Source of the DNA: Bacteroidota bacterium
GTDB lineage: Bacteria > Bacteroidota > Bacteroidia > Bacteroidales > VadinHA17
Reading direction: 5' to 3'
Length of the DNA: 6,237 nt
NCBI GenBank assembly: GCA_016868515.1
Contig: VGGM01000105.1
Coordinates: 1-6,237, forward strand
Below, one piece after another: positions 1 through 6,204 of this stretch. The stretch's first letter is position 1. Each line of letters starts with the position of its first letter. The position numbers and the translations under genes are program-made. The notes below the pieces were generated by a model that saw only the letters and a program-made list of their open reading frames with translations, was not told the origin of the DNA and did not search any database.

Positions 1-507
1 GGTTACCCCTCCGGGGAGTTCATTGATATGGTCATTGATGTAAGACCTCACCAGGTAACCCTGGTTCCCGACGCACACGATGCAATTACCTCGAACGCAG
101 GCTGGGATACGGTTAAGCATCGTTCATTCCTGAAGGAGGTTGTGGCCAGGTTCCGCCAGAATGGAATCCGAACCTCCATCTTTGTTGACACCAATCTTCG
201 CAATATTGAGTCGGCAGCACTTACAGGAACCGACAGGGTTGAGCTATATACCGAACCCTATGCACATTACTACCCTTCGTTTCCGGGAGCCGCTGTCGAA
301 CCATTCATTAAGGCTGCAGAGGCCGTCAGGGAAACCGGAATGGGGCTCAATGCCGGCCATGACCTGAACCTCGATAACCTGAGCTTCCTTATCAAATCAA
401 TACCATGGACTGATGAAGTGTCAATAGGTCACGCCCTGATCTCTGATGCTCTCTACATGGGGCTCAGTCAAACAATCAGGCTGTACCGCGAAGCCCTGGT
501 TCACTGA
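1..507 (+). CDS. pdxJ: Pyridoxine 5'-phosphate synthase, C-terminal part (5' end outside window)
   Basis: PdxJ condenses 1-deoxy-D-xylulose 5-phosphate with 3-amino-2-oxopropyl phosphate to give pyridoxine 5'-phosphate, the ring-closing step of DXP-dependent vitamin B6 synthesis in the cytoplasm. The frame is open from base 1 and gives 168 residues, against about 240 for the family, so roughly the first 70 are missing. Visible family marks are PHQVTLVPDA, TSNAGWD, the VELYTEPYA strand, NAGHDL (its His at 358-360 matches the active-site His193 of E. coli PdxJ) and the phosphate-binding SIGHALISDAL near the end. By alignment from memory, the catalytic His45 and Glu72 equivalents lie just upstream of the window. 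An ATG at 28 is internal and not the start. LVPD and TSNAGWD in place of the E. coli LVPE and TTEGGLD look like the Bacteroidota variant. The stop is TGA at 505-507. The hydrolase gene starts 7 bases later, which suggests one transcript. Confidence 0.96.
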   Translation, partial: GYPSGEFIDMVIDVRPHQVTLVPDAHDAITSNAGWDTVKHRSFLKEVVARFRQNGIRTSIFVDTNLRNIESAALTGTDRVELYTEPYAHYYPSFPGAAVEPFIKAAEAVRETGMGLNAGHDLNLDNLSFLIKSIPWTDEVSIGHALISDALYMGLSQTIRLYREALVH

Positions 508-514
508 TGATAAA

Positions 515-1306
515 ATGGAACTCTTCTACAGGAAAACCGGCAGTGGCCCGCCGCTGATCGTCCTGCACGGCCTCTACGGATCGTCAGACAACTGGATGAC
601 AGTAGCAGGGCTGCTCAGCAGTAAATACTCCGTCTATATTCCCGATTTGAGAAACCATGGGCAGTCACCACACCACCCTGATCACAATTACACCGTGATG
701 TGCAACGACATGGGGGAGTTTTTTGACAGGCACATCAGAGGCAAATGTATTCTGCTGGGACACAGTATGGGAGGGAAACTGGCCGTTACCTTTGCTGCCC
801 TTCACCCTGAAAGAATTGCGGCAATGATTGTGGCAGACATATCACCTTTCCACTCACCTGGAAGGCAGGATAGCATAACATCATTCCACAGAAAGGTTCT
901 CGACGCAATGCCTGAAGCCACTAATGCAACAACCACATCAAGGGGCGTGGCAGAAAAGCTTCTTGCTGAGAGAATTGGCGATATAAAAGTCGCTTCGTTC
1001 CTTATGAAGAATCTGGTCAGAAATCAAACCGGCGGTTTCAGATGGAAACTCAACATTCAGGCACTGTCTCAGAACCTTGAATCGATAATGGATCGCGCGC
1101 CTGTTCCCGAAAAAGCAAATATAACAGGCTTCCCTGTCCTCTTCGTCAGGGGTGGTGATTCCGGTTACCTGCCCGAAAGCCATTTTCCCGAAATCGAAAA
1201 AGTCTTTCCTGCCGCCGGGTTTATTACTATTGGCGGAACCGGGCACTGGCTGCATGCCGAAAAACCCGGGGAATTCGCAAAAGTAATCATTGACTTTCTT
1301 ACCTGA
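515..1306 (+). CDS. Alpha/beta hydrolase, YbfF/ABHD11-like esterase
   Basis: This is a 263-residue cytoplasmic serine hydrolase with no signal peptide. It has the order of an alpha/beta-hydrolase fold: an oxyanion-hole motif HGLYGSSDNW (residues 18-27), DLRNHGQSP (44-52), the nucleophile elbow GHSMGG with Ser84, VADISP with Asp108, and GTGHWLHAEKP with His244. Ser-to-Asp spacing (24 residues) equals that of the Ser89/Asp113/His234 triad I recall for E. coli YbfF, and the DLRNHG and GHWLHAEKP blocks also match that protein. YbfF is an acyl-ester or acyl-CoA esterase; the substrate here cannot be read from sequence. An in-frame ATG at 446 would add 23 residues read from the end of pdxJ in another frame. 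I prefer the ATG at 515, because the protein then starts just before the first strand, as in homologues, with only a 7-base gap. No clear Shine-Dalgarno is visible. Co-location with pdxJ suggests shared transcription, not a proven B6 role. Confidence 0.92.
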   Translation: MELFYRKTGSGPPLIVLHGLYGSSDNWMTVAGLLSSKYSVYIPDLRNHGQSPHHPDHNYTVMCNDMGEFFDRHIRGKCILLGHSMGGKLAVTFAALHPERIAAMIVADISPFHSPGRQDSITSFHRKVLDAMPEATNATTTSRGVAEKLLAERIGDIKVASFLMKNLVRNQTGGFRWKLNIQALSQNLESIMDRAPVPEKANITGFPVLFVRGGDSGYLPESHFPEIEKVFPAAGFITIGGTGHWLHAEKPGEFAKVIIDFLT

Positions 1307-1326
1307 AATCACCCGAGCCTGGTAAG
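1298..1326. terminator. Possible bidirectional terminator or dyad across two convergent stop codons
   Basis: CTTACC (1298-1303) and GGTAAG (1321-1326) form a perfect 6-bp inverted repeat with a 17-base loop that holds the stop codons of both convergent genes (1304-1306 on + and 1309-1311 on -). There is no T-run on either side, the stem is short and the loop is long, so it would be a weak intrinsic terminator at best. It is listed because two convergent operons meet here with a 2-base gap and no other terminator is apparent. Confidence 0.25.
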
Positions 1327-2025
1327 CGATTCAACGCGATCGTCTGAAATAGTCTCCCTCCCCATAAACCGCATCATAACCCTGGCTACGGTAAGTACAT
1401 CCTTCTCACAATACTTCACAATCCTTGCTGTATCACGATCCTTCCAGTAAACCGTCGAAACCATGCTGCCATCAATGTCATCCTTGGGCGTGGGAATTCC
1501 GAACACCTCGGCAAGAAGGGCCAGCGATGTGAAGTGCCGGTACTCACCGAACTTCCAAAGCTCCATTGTATCGAGATGCTTGATCTCCCATGGCTTCTTG
1601 CCGGCACTGTTCAGTATGTCGGGTATCCTTATCCGGTTTATCACCATTCTCCTTGAAAGATATGGGAAGTCAAACTCCTTTCCGTTATGCGCACACAGGT
1701 ACGGATCCTTCCTGGAAGCCCATTTCGACAGCATCCCTGCAAATTCGGTCAGTAACGACTTCTCATCATCGCCATAAACCGATTTGAGCCTGAACAGAGG
1801 CCCGTTGAAAAAACCGGCCGATATACAGATAATCTTTCCAAACTCTGCATAAATGCCCGCCTTCTCGTATACATCTGCCGCTGAAACACCATCTTCACGC
1901 GACGCTCTGGTCTTTTTATCCCACAACTGCTGCATAGCGGTGCCAAGCCCGTCGAATTCAGGAGCCACCGGAACAGTTTCAATGTCTATGAACAGAATGT
2001 CCTCAGGGTTTACATTGTCAATCAT
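1309..2025 (-). CDS. DEDDy-type 3'-5' exonuclease, PolB exonuclease-like
   Basis: This 238-residue protein has the three exonuclease motifs of the DnaQ/RNase H-like fold. Exo I is FIDIET, with Asp14 and Glu16. Exo II is in AHNGKEFDFPYL, with Asp119. Exo III is KYCEKDV, with Tyr205 and Asp209 in the YxxxD spacing that defines the DEDDy subclass. It resembles the stand-alone 'predicted 3'-5' exonuclease related to the PolB exonuclease domain' family; no polymerase domain is attached. Such enzymes use two metal ions to remove nucleotides from 3' ends; whether the substrate is DNA or RNA is not evident. The ATG (2025-2023) overlaps the TGA of udk by four bases, and AAGGA at 2033-2037 lies 7 bases before it, so translation probably follows from udk. 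The last codons run into the convergent hydrolase, with 2 bases between the stop codons. Confidence 0.9.
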   Translation of the reverse strand: MIDNVNPEDILFIDIETVPVAPEFDGLGTAMQQLWDKKTRASREDGVSAADVYEKAGIYAEFGKIICISAGFFNGPLFRLKSVYGDDEKSLLTEFAGMLSKWASRKDPYLCAHNGKEFDFPYLSRRMVINRIRIPDILNSAGKKPWEIKHLDTMELWKFGEYRHFTSLALLAEVFGIPTPKDDIDGSMVSTVYWKDRDTARIVKYCEKDVLTVARVMMRFMGRETISDDRVESLTRLG

Positions 2026-2648
2026 ATTCTTATCCTTTCCTTTTTCAGATGCCTCTCAATTATCGATATAAGAACCTCTATGCCAACGTTATTCTCTCCG
2101 CCGCCGGGAATAATAATATCGGCATACCGCTTTGAAGGTTCAATGAACTGCAGGTGCGACGGCTTTACCGTCTGATGGTATCTCTCAAGCACCTGCATCA
2201 CTGTCCTGCCCCTCTCAATTATATCTCTCTGAATAACCCTGCCAAGCCTGTCGTCAGCGTCGGCATCAACAAACACCTTAATATCAAACATATCGCGCAA
2301 AGCGGGATCGGAGAGTATGAGTATTCCCTCAACCACTACAACCCTTGAAGGCTTTACCCTTATGGTCTCAGGCGACCTCACACAAGTGAGGTAGCTGTAC
2401 AGAGGCATCTCAATCTCCCTGCCGGCCCTGAGCTCATGAAGATGTGACACAAGCAACTCAAACTCAACCGAGGCAGGATGATCAAAGTTTACCAGCTGCC
2501 TCTCCTCAAGCGGAATATCAGAATTATCCCTGTAATATGAATCCTGCGGCAGTACAACCACTTCATCCTTTTGAAATCCTTCTGTTATTCTCCTTACAAC
2601 AGTAGTTTTACCCGACCCGGTTCCTCCGGCAATCCCTGCAATCAGCAT
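2022..2648 (-). CDS. udk: Uridine kinase
   Basis: Udk phosphorylates uridine (and usually cytidine) to the monophosphate with ATP or GTP in pyrimidine salvage. The 208 residues match the usual length. The Walker A loop is GGTGSGKT (8-15). QDSYY (35-39) carries the catalytic-base Asp36, followed by NFDHPAS (54-60), the nucleoside-binding LYSYLTCVR (83-91), the Walker-B-like strand VVVVEGILIL (103-112), the lid region QRDIIERGR (140-148) and KPSHLQFIEPSKRYADIIIP (162-181). In the nucleoside-binding loop, the position of His117 of human UCK2 appears to be Cys89. I recall the same Cys in other Bacteroidota Udk, so it is probably a clade feature. ATG at 2648 gives a start directly before the first strand, as in the family; the upstream bases are A-rich with no Shine-Dalgarno. 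It is first gene of a two-gene unit with the exonuclease and divergent from manA. Confidence 0.96.
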   Translation of the reverse strand: MLIAGIAGGTGSGKTTVVRRITEGFQKDEVVVLPQDSYYRDNSDIPLEERQLVNFDHPASVEFELLVSHLHELRAGREIEMPLYSYLTCVRSPETIRVKPSRVVVVEGILILSDPALRDMFDIKVFVDADADDRLGRVIQRDIIERGRTVMQVLERYHQTVKPSHLQFIEPSKRYADIIIPGGGENNVGIEVLISIIERHLKKERIRI

Positions 2649-2717
2649 TTTTTTGCTATTTTTGTGTCTGTTGAATTAATCAAAAATAAGTAATTATTCC
2701 ATTTCCCCACCAACACA
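2649..2717. promoter_or_regulatory. Divergent udk/manA promoter region with symmetric -7-like boxes
   Basis: This AT-rich spacer of 69 bases separates the start codons of udk (-) and manA (+). It holds TATTTTTG on the + strand (2657-2664) and the same octamer on the - strand (2688-2681), each fitting the Bacteroidota -7 consensus TAnnTTTG and together making a perfect 8-bp inverted repeat with a 16-base spacer. Inside it, 2671-2683 is a near-palindrome (TTGA, five bases, TCAA). Neither box has a convincing TTTG at the proper distance upstream. For udk, the best TTG is at 2713-2711, 22 bases away. A weaker alternative for manA is TTG at 2671-2673 with TAATTATT at 2691-2698. Promoters must lie here, but which boxes are used is inference. 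Confidence 0.5.
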
Positions 2718-3716
2718 ATGGCCCAACTCTATCCTTTAAAATTTGAACCTGTCTTAAAATCAAGACCCTGGGGAGGTAACAACCTGAGCTTAAGATTCGG
2801 CAAAACAGCCGGTGAAAATGAAAAAACAGGTGAGAGCTGGGAAATCAGCGGACTTGAGGGCGACGAATCGGTAATTGCCAACGGCTTTCTTGCCGGAAAC
2901 AACATTACCGAAATCATTGAGGTTTATATGGGCGATGTTTTGGGGGAACGCGTTTATGATGTGTTTGGAGACGAGTTCCCGCTACTTGTAAAACTTATCG
3001 ACGCTGCCGAAACTCTCTCCGTTCAGGTGCATCCCGGAAACGAAATGGCCGCCAGGCTGCACAACGCCTACGGAAAAACTGAGATGTGGTACATAATTGA
3101 AGCAAAACCCGATTCAAAAATATACTGCGGCTTCATGAAGGGTGTTAAAAAAGAGCACTACCTCGAAGCCGTTGAACACGGCACACTCCATAAGATACTT
3201 AATGAAGTACCGGTTAAGAAGGACGATCTGTTTTTCATACCTGCAGGCATGGTGCATGCCATTGGCGAAGGTGTTGTGCTTGCAGAAATACAGCAGTCGT
3301 CCGACGTAACCTACAGGATATACGACTGGAACAGACCTGATGCATACGGAATCTCAAGGGAATTGCACACAGAACTGGCCGCCGAAGCTATCAAATTCGA
3401 TATTGATGGCGGAAAAGTCGACTATCCTGACCCCGGGAAAAACAGGACCATTCAACTGGTAAGAAGCCCTTACTTTGTCACCTCTCTTCTTAATTTTGAC
3501 ACCTTCGTTACAAAGAATTACAACCTTCTTGATTCATTCGTAATTCTGCTCTGCACTGAAGGAAAATACCGGATCCACTGGGAAAACGGATCTGATAATG
3601 TGGCTGCCGGCGAAACGATCCTGATTCCTGCCACTGCCGGTGAAATTGTGCTTGAACCACTACCAGGCGCATGCCTCCTTGAAATTTACATGAATAACGG
3701 TAAAGCAACTGAATGA
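2718..3716 (+). CDS. manA: Mannose-6-phosphate isomerase, type I
   Basis: This zinc enzyme interconverts fructose 6-phosphate and mannose 6-phosphate, feeding GDP-mannose and mannosylated glycans or allowing growth on mannose. The 332-residue cupin-fold protein matches the shorter (Bacillus-like) type I enzymes. Expected metal ligands are visible: Gln103 and His105 in SVQVHPG, Glu122 in GKTEMWY, and His180 in PAGMVHAIGEG. The probable catalytic Arg200 lies in TYRIYDWNR. The N-terminal PWGG (17-20) is also typical. The C-terminal third (about 245-325) looks like a second beta-rich cupin half. ATG at 2718 gives a start at MAQLYPLKFEP, as in relatives; the leader is AT-rich and has no Shine-Dalgarno. 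Its TGA overlaps the next ATG (ATGA at 3713-3716), so the lipoprotein is likely coupled to it. Confidence 0.95.
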   Translation: MAQLYPLKFEPVLKSRPWGGNNLSLRFGKTAGENEKTGESWEISGLEGDESVIANGFLAGNNITEIIEVYMGDVLGERVYDVFGDEFPLLVKLIDAAETLSVQVHPGNEMAARLHNAYGKTEMWYIIEAKPDSKIYCGFMKGVKKEHYLEAVEHGTLHKILNEVPVKKDDLFFIPAGMVHAIGEGVVLAEIQQSSDVTYRIYDWNRPDAYGISRELHTELAAEAIKFDIDGGKVDYPDPGKNRTIQLVRSPYFVTSLLNFDTFVTKNYNLLDSFVILLCTEGKYRIHWENGSDNVAAGETILIPATAGEIVLEPLPGACLLEIYMNNGKATE

Positions 3717-4507
3717 ACCAAACAACCAAAAAAATGAGACGCAAATACACTGTTCTGCTGATCCTGATGATCGCCATTACATTCCCCGGCTGCAACTCCG
3801 GCAGCCCCGGAAACGATGGAACCGCCGAAGGAACCGGCGCCCCGGCTACCGGGGTTTCTGAAAAGTTTACCGGAGTTAAACCCTATTACCTGAATGGCAG
3901 GCTCGACAGGGAAGTCACATATGTCAAAGGGGTACGGAACGGCCCGACAAAGACTTATTATGCCTCGGGAGGAATTAAACAGATCATACCTTTCGCAAAC
4001 GGATTACAAACCGATACAGCCAGATGGTTTTATGAAGACGGAAAGCTCTACCGTAACACCCCTTACGTCAGCGACACGATTCACGGAACTCAGGTTCAGT
4101 ACTACCGCAGCGGCCGGATAAAGGCAAAAATGACTTATATAATGGGCAACCGCCTTCCCGATCTTGAGGAGTACTACGATAATGGAAAAATGAAGGTGTT
4201 CAGAAGGGAGCTGATCATTAAAACACGCGACGAATATACCGAAAGAGGTGTTTTCAAGATATTCGCCGAGCTCGACAATAAAGCAACCCCTGTCGTTTTC
4301 TATCTGGGTGAACTGGTTGACGGTGCCTTCAACCCCGGCACCGCTATCAAAATGACAAACTCGGGAGGTATGGGCTTTATTGAGCTCTCAAGGGGATCAC
4401 TGCGCAACAGTGGATCTGTACTGGTGATTGCAGAGTATATGACCGATTTCGGAAATAAGAACTTCCTCACAAAACGGGTTAATATCCCATACAGGGATGT
4501 TAACTGA
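3713..4507 (+). CDS. Lipoprotein with YwqK/MORN-like repeats and a beta-rich C-terminal region
   Basis: The product has 264 residues. A basic N-terminus (KKMRRK) and hydrophobic stretch (13-25) lead to a lipobox-like TFPGC with Cys27, so it is probably an exported lipoprotein. A Gly/Pro/Thr-rich linker (28-50) follows. Residues 57-163 hold about five repeats of 21-25 residues with a YY-x-(N/S)G-(K/R)-(L/I/M) core: YYLNGRL, YYASGGI, FYEDGKL, YYRSGRI, YYDNGKM. These resemble the repeats of proteins annotated as 'toxin-antitoxin system YwqK family antitoxin'; no toxin gene is near, so that label should not be taken literally. Residues 165-264 look beta-rich and I do not recognise them. Right after the Cys there is no acidic run of the Bacteroidota surface-export type, which favours a periplasm-facing location. 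ATG at 3713 overlaps the manA stop; ATG at 3734 (MRRKYT) is a credible alternative. The engB gene follows after 9 bases. Function is unknown. Confidence 0.85.
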   Translation: MNQTTKKMRRKYTVLLILMIAITFPGCNSGSPGNDGTAEGTGAPATGVSEKFTGVKPYYLNGRLDREVTYVKGVRNGPTKTYYASGGIKQIIPFANGLQTDTARWFYEDGKLYRNTPYVSDTIHGTQVQYYRSGRIKAKMTYIMGNRLPDLEEYYDNGKMKVFRRELIIKTRDEYTERGVFKIFAELDNKATPVVFYLGELVDGAFNPGTAIKMTNSGGMGFIELSRGSLRNSGSVLVIAEYMTDFGNKNFLTKRVNIPYRDVN

Positions 4508-4516
4508 GCAGACCTG

Positions 4517-5140
4517 ATGATGAAAATGATAATTACTTCGGCCGAATTCATCACCAGCAGTACATCAGTAAAAATGTGCCCTGGGGCTGACAGGCCCGAG
4601 TTTGCTTTTATTGGCAGGTCGAATGTGGGCAAGTCATCGCTCATCAACATGCTTACCTCAAGGCCGGGCCTGGCGAAAATTTCAGCACACCCAGGTAAAA
4701 CCCAGACCATTAACCACTTTCTTGTCAATAACTCATGGTATCTGGCCGACCTGCCGGGCTACGGTTATGCCAGGGTCTCCAAAGCTATGCGCAACAATTT
4801 TGAGCGCTTCATAAGCAGCTACCTGTTGCAGCGCGAAAACATGATATGCCTCTTTGTGCTGCTCGACTCGCGCCATGGTCCTATGAAGCTTGACATGGAA
4901 TTCATGAAGAATCTCGGAGTTAACAGTATACCATTCGCCAGGGTATTCACCAAGGCTGATAAGATTTCACGACGTGAGGTCAACTCAAATGTCGGATTAC
5001 ACGACAAACTTATGCTTGAAACCTGGGAAAGCCTGCCTCCCACCTTCATCACATCAACAAAATCAGGGGCAGGCCGCGACGAAATCCTCGGGTTCATAAG
5101 CGAAACATCAACAATCTTCAAACACCCCGGTTCACGTTAA
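4517..5140 (+). CDS. engB: Ribosome biogenesis GTP-binding protein EngB/YsxC/YihA
   Basis: EngB is a TRAFAC-class GTPase needed for late assembly of the large ribosomal subunit. The 207 residues fit the family, and all G motifs are present: G1 GRSNVGKSS (33-41), the G2 threonine in HPGKTQTINHF (Thr62), G3 DLPGYGYA (78-85), G4 TKAD (145-148) and G5 TSTKSGAG (179-186). The GYGYA extension of G3 is diagnostic for EngB against other small GTPases. Three in-frame starts compete: 4517, 4520 and 4526. Homologues often begin just before ITSAEF, which favours 4526, but without a Shine-Dalgarno the longest form is given. It lies 9 bases after the lipoprotein gene and has no promoter of its own that I can see, so it is probably the last gene of a manA-lipoprotein-engB operon. 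Confidence 0.95.
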   Translation: MMKMIITSAEFITSSTSVKMCPGADRPEFAFIGRSNVGKSSLINMLTSRPGLAKISAHPGKTQTINHFLVNNSWYLADLPGYGYARVSKAMRNNFERFISSYLLQRENMICLFVLLDSRHGPMKLDMEFMKNLGVNSIPFARVFTKADKISRREVNSNVGLHDKLMLETWESLPPTFITSTKSGAGRDEILGFISETSTIFKHPGSR

Positions 5141-5200
5141 ATTGTTATTCATATTTTTGTACTACAACTAAACCCTTCAAACCAACCAACCTTTTCAAAA
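5141..5200 (+). promoter_or_regulatory. prs promoter (-7 box) and G-free leader
   Basis: TATTTTTG at 5152-5159 fits the Bacteroidota -7 consensus TAnnTTTG and would start transcription at about 5165. No good TTTG -33 box lies 19-21 bases upstream. The bases from 5161 to the ATG at 5201 contain no G at all, giving a leader that cannot form stable G-C hairpins and has no Shine-Dalgarno, with AAAA directly before the start codon. This is the style of well-translated Bacteroidota genes. Confidence 0.55.
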
Positions 5201-6139
5201 ATGTACGGAAGAGCACCTATCAAGATTTTTGCCGGAAGATTCTCAAAAGAGCTTGCAGCAAGAATCGCCTCAGAATTGGGTATGGAAGTGGGAAAAAGCT
5301 CTGTAACCCAGTTCCACGACGGAGAATTTCAACCCGGTTATGATGAGTCTGTCAGAGGATGCATGGTTTTTATTGTTCAGTCTACTCTGCCCCCGGCCGA
5401 AAACCTGCTCGAACTGCTGCTTATGATCGACGCCGCCAAAAGAGCCTCGGCGTATAAGGTAATTGCCGTTATTCCATATTACGGCTTTGCCAGGCAGGAC
5501 CGCAAGGACAGGCCCAGGGTCTCAATAGGCGCCAAACTAACTGCCGATCTGTTAAGCGCTGCCGGTGTCGACAGGGTGATTACAATGGACCTCCACGCCG
5601 ACCAGATACAGGGGTTTTTCGATGTCCCTGTCGACCACCTCTTCTGCTCATCACTCTTTGCCAGCTATATTTCGGAGCTTAAACTGCCGAACCTTACAGT
5701 TTCAGCCCCCGACATGGGTGGATCGAAAAGAGCAAATGCTTATGCCCGACACCTTCAGTCTGAACTGGTACTCTGTTATAAACTGAGAAAAAAACCAAAT
5801 ATAGTTGAGGAGATGTCAATAATAGGCGATGTTGAAGGGAAGGATGTGGTAATTATTGACGATATGGTCGATACAGCAGGAACACTTACTTTCGCTGCTC
5901 AAATGATGCACGAAAGGGGTGCCAGCAGCATCAGGGCTTTCGCTACTCATCCTGTACTGTCGGGGAATGCCATCGACCGTATCAATAACTCTCCCGTGAA
6001 AGAACTTGTAGTCTCCGACTCAATACCACTGCTGCGTCAGTCACCTAAAATAAGGGTGCTCTCAGTGGCAGGTCTGTTCGCTAGTACAATACAGGCAGTT
6101 TACACGAATCAGTCAATCAGCGATAGTTTTGTATTTTAA
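5201..6139 (+). CDS. prs: Ribose-phosphate pyrophosphokinase (PRPP synthase), class I
   Basis: Prs transfers pyrophosphate from ATP to ribose 5-phosphate to make PRPP, the precursor for purine, pyrimidine, NAD, histidine and tryptophan synthesis. The 312 residues match class I enzymes. Landmarks in order are FHDGEF (38-43), the ATP-binding FARQDRKDRPRVSIGAKL (96-113), MDLHADQIQGFFD (129-141) with the catalytic-region His132, the SAPDMGG strand (168-174) with Asp171, the flexible catalytic loop CYKLRK (192-197) with Lys194 and Arg196, and the PRPP-binding loop VIIDDMVDTAGTLT (217-230). The start at 5201 gives MYGRAPIKIFAG, with the first strand immediately following as expected. It has its own upstream -7 box and lies 60 bases after engB, so it may be transcribed alone, with some read-through from the operon before it. 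No strong intrinsic terminator is seen after the TAA at 6137-6139. Confidence 0.97.
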   Translation: MYGRAPIKIFAGRFSKELAARIASELGMEVGKSSVTQFHDGEFQPGYDESVRGCMVFIVQSTLPPAENLLELLLMIDAAKRASAYKVIAVIPYYGFARQDRKDRPRVSIGAKLTADLLSAAGVDRVITMDLHADQIQGFFDVPVDHLFCSSLFASYISELKLPNLTVSAPDMGGSKRANAYARHLQSELVLCYKLRKKPNIVEEMSIIGDVEGKDVVIIDDMVDTAGTLTFAAQMMHERGASSIRAFATHPVLSGNAIDRINNSPVKELVVSDSIPLLRQSPKIRVLSVAGLFASTIQAVYTNQSISDSFVF

Positions 6140-6158
6140 CCGGATTGTCCTATATTTG
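6128..6158 (+). promoter_or_regulatory. Bacteroidota-type sigma-A promoter for the last gene
   Basis: TTTG at 6128-6131 and TATATTTG at 6151-6158 match the -33 and -7 elements of the Bacteroidota primary sigma factor with a 19-base spacer. This is the best complete promoter in the window. The -33 box lies inside the last codons of prs. The predicted start of transcription is near 6165, giving a leader of about 40 bases before the ATG at 6205. Confidence 0.65.
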
Positions 6159-6204
6159 CACGCCAAAAAAAAGGACAAAGTCGAACGTGCAATGGGAGGC
6201 TGCT

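Noticed and set aside
446..514. Longer hydrolase start at ATG 446 inside pdxJ
   Set aside because: The added 23 residues are an out-of-frame reading of the conserved pdxJ C-terminus and do not resemble the hydrolase family; ATG 515 fits homologues.
938..1312. Antisense open frame of 124 codons opposite the hydrolase
   Set aside because: It is the mirror of a well-conserved hydrolase gene, shows no recognisable protein motif, and overlaps the exonuclease end.
1463..1777. Open frame of 104 codons on + opposite the exonuclease
   Set aside because: The opposite strand carries clear DEDDy motifs, and this frame has no family features or promoter.
3713..4507. Toxin-antitoxin system suggested by the YwqK repeat label
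   Set aside because: No toxin-like gene lies on either side; manA and engB are housekeeping genes, and the protein has a lipoprotein signal, which does not fit a cytoplasmic antitoxin.
4300..4728. Antisense open frame of 142 codons across the lipoprotein/engB junction
   Set aside because: It crosses two real genes, including the conserved EngB G1 motif, and its protein is low in recognisable structure.
6145..6178. TTGTCC/GGACAA inverted repeat as a prs terminator
   Set aside because: The 6-bp arms are 22 bases apart, there is no T-run after the right arm, and a good promoter box lies in the loop; at most it is an operator.
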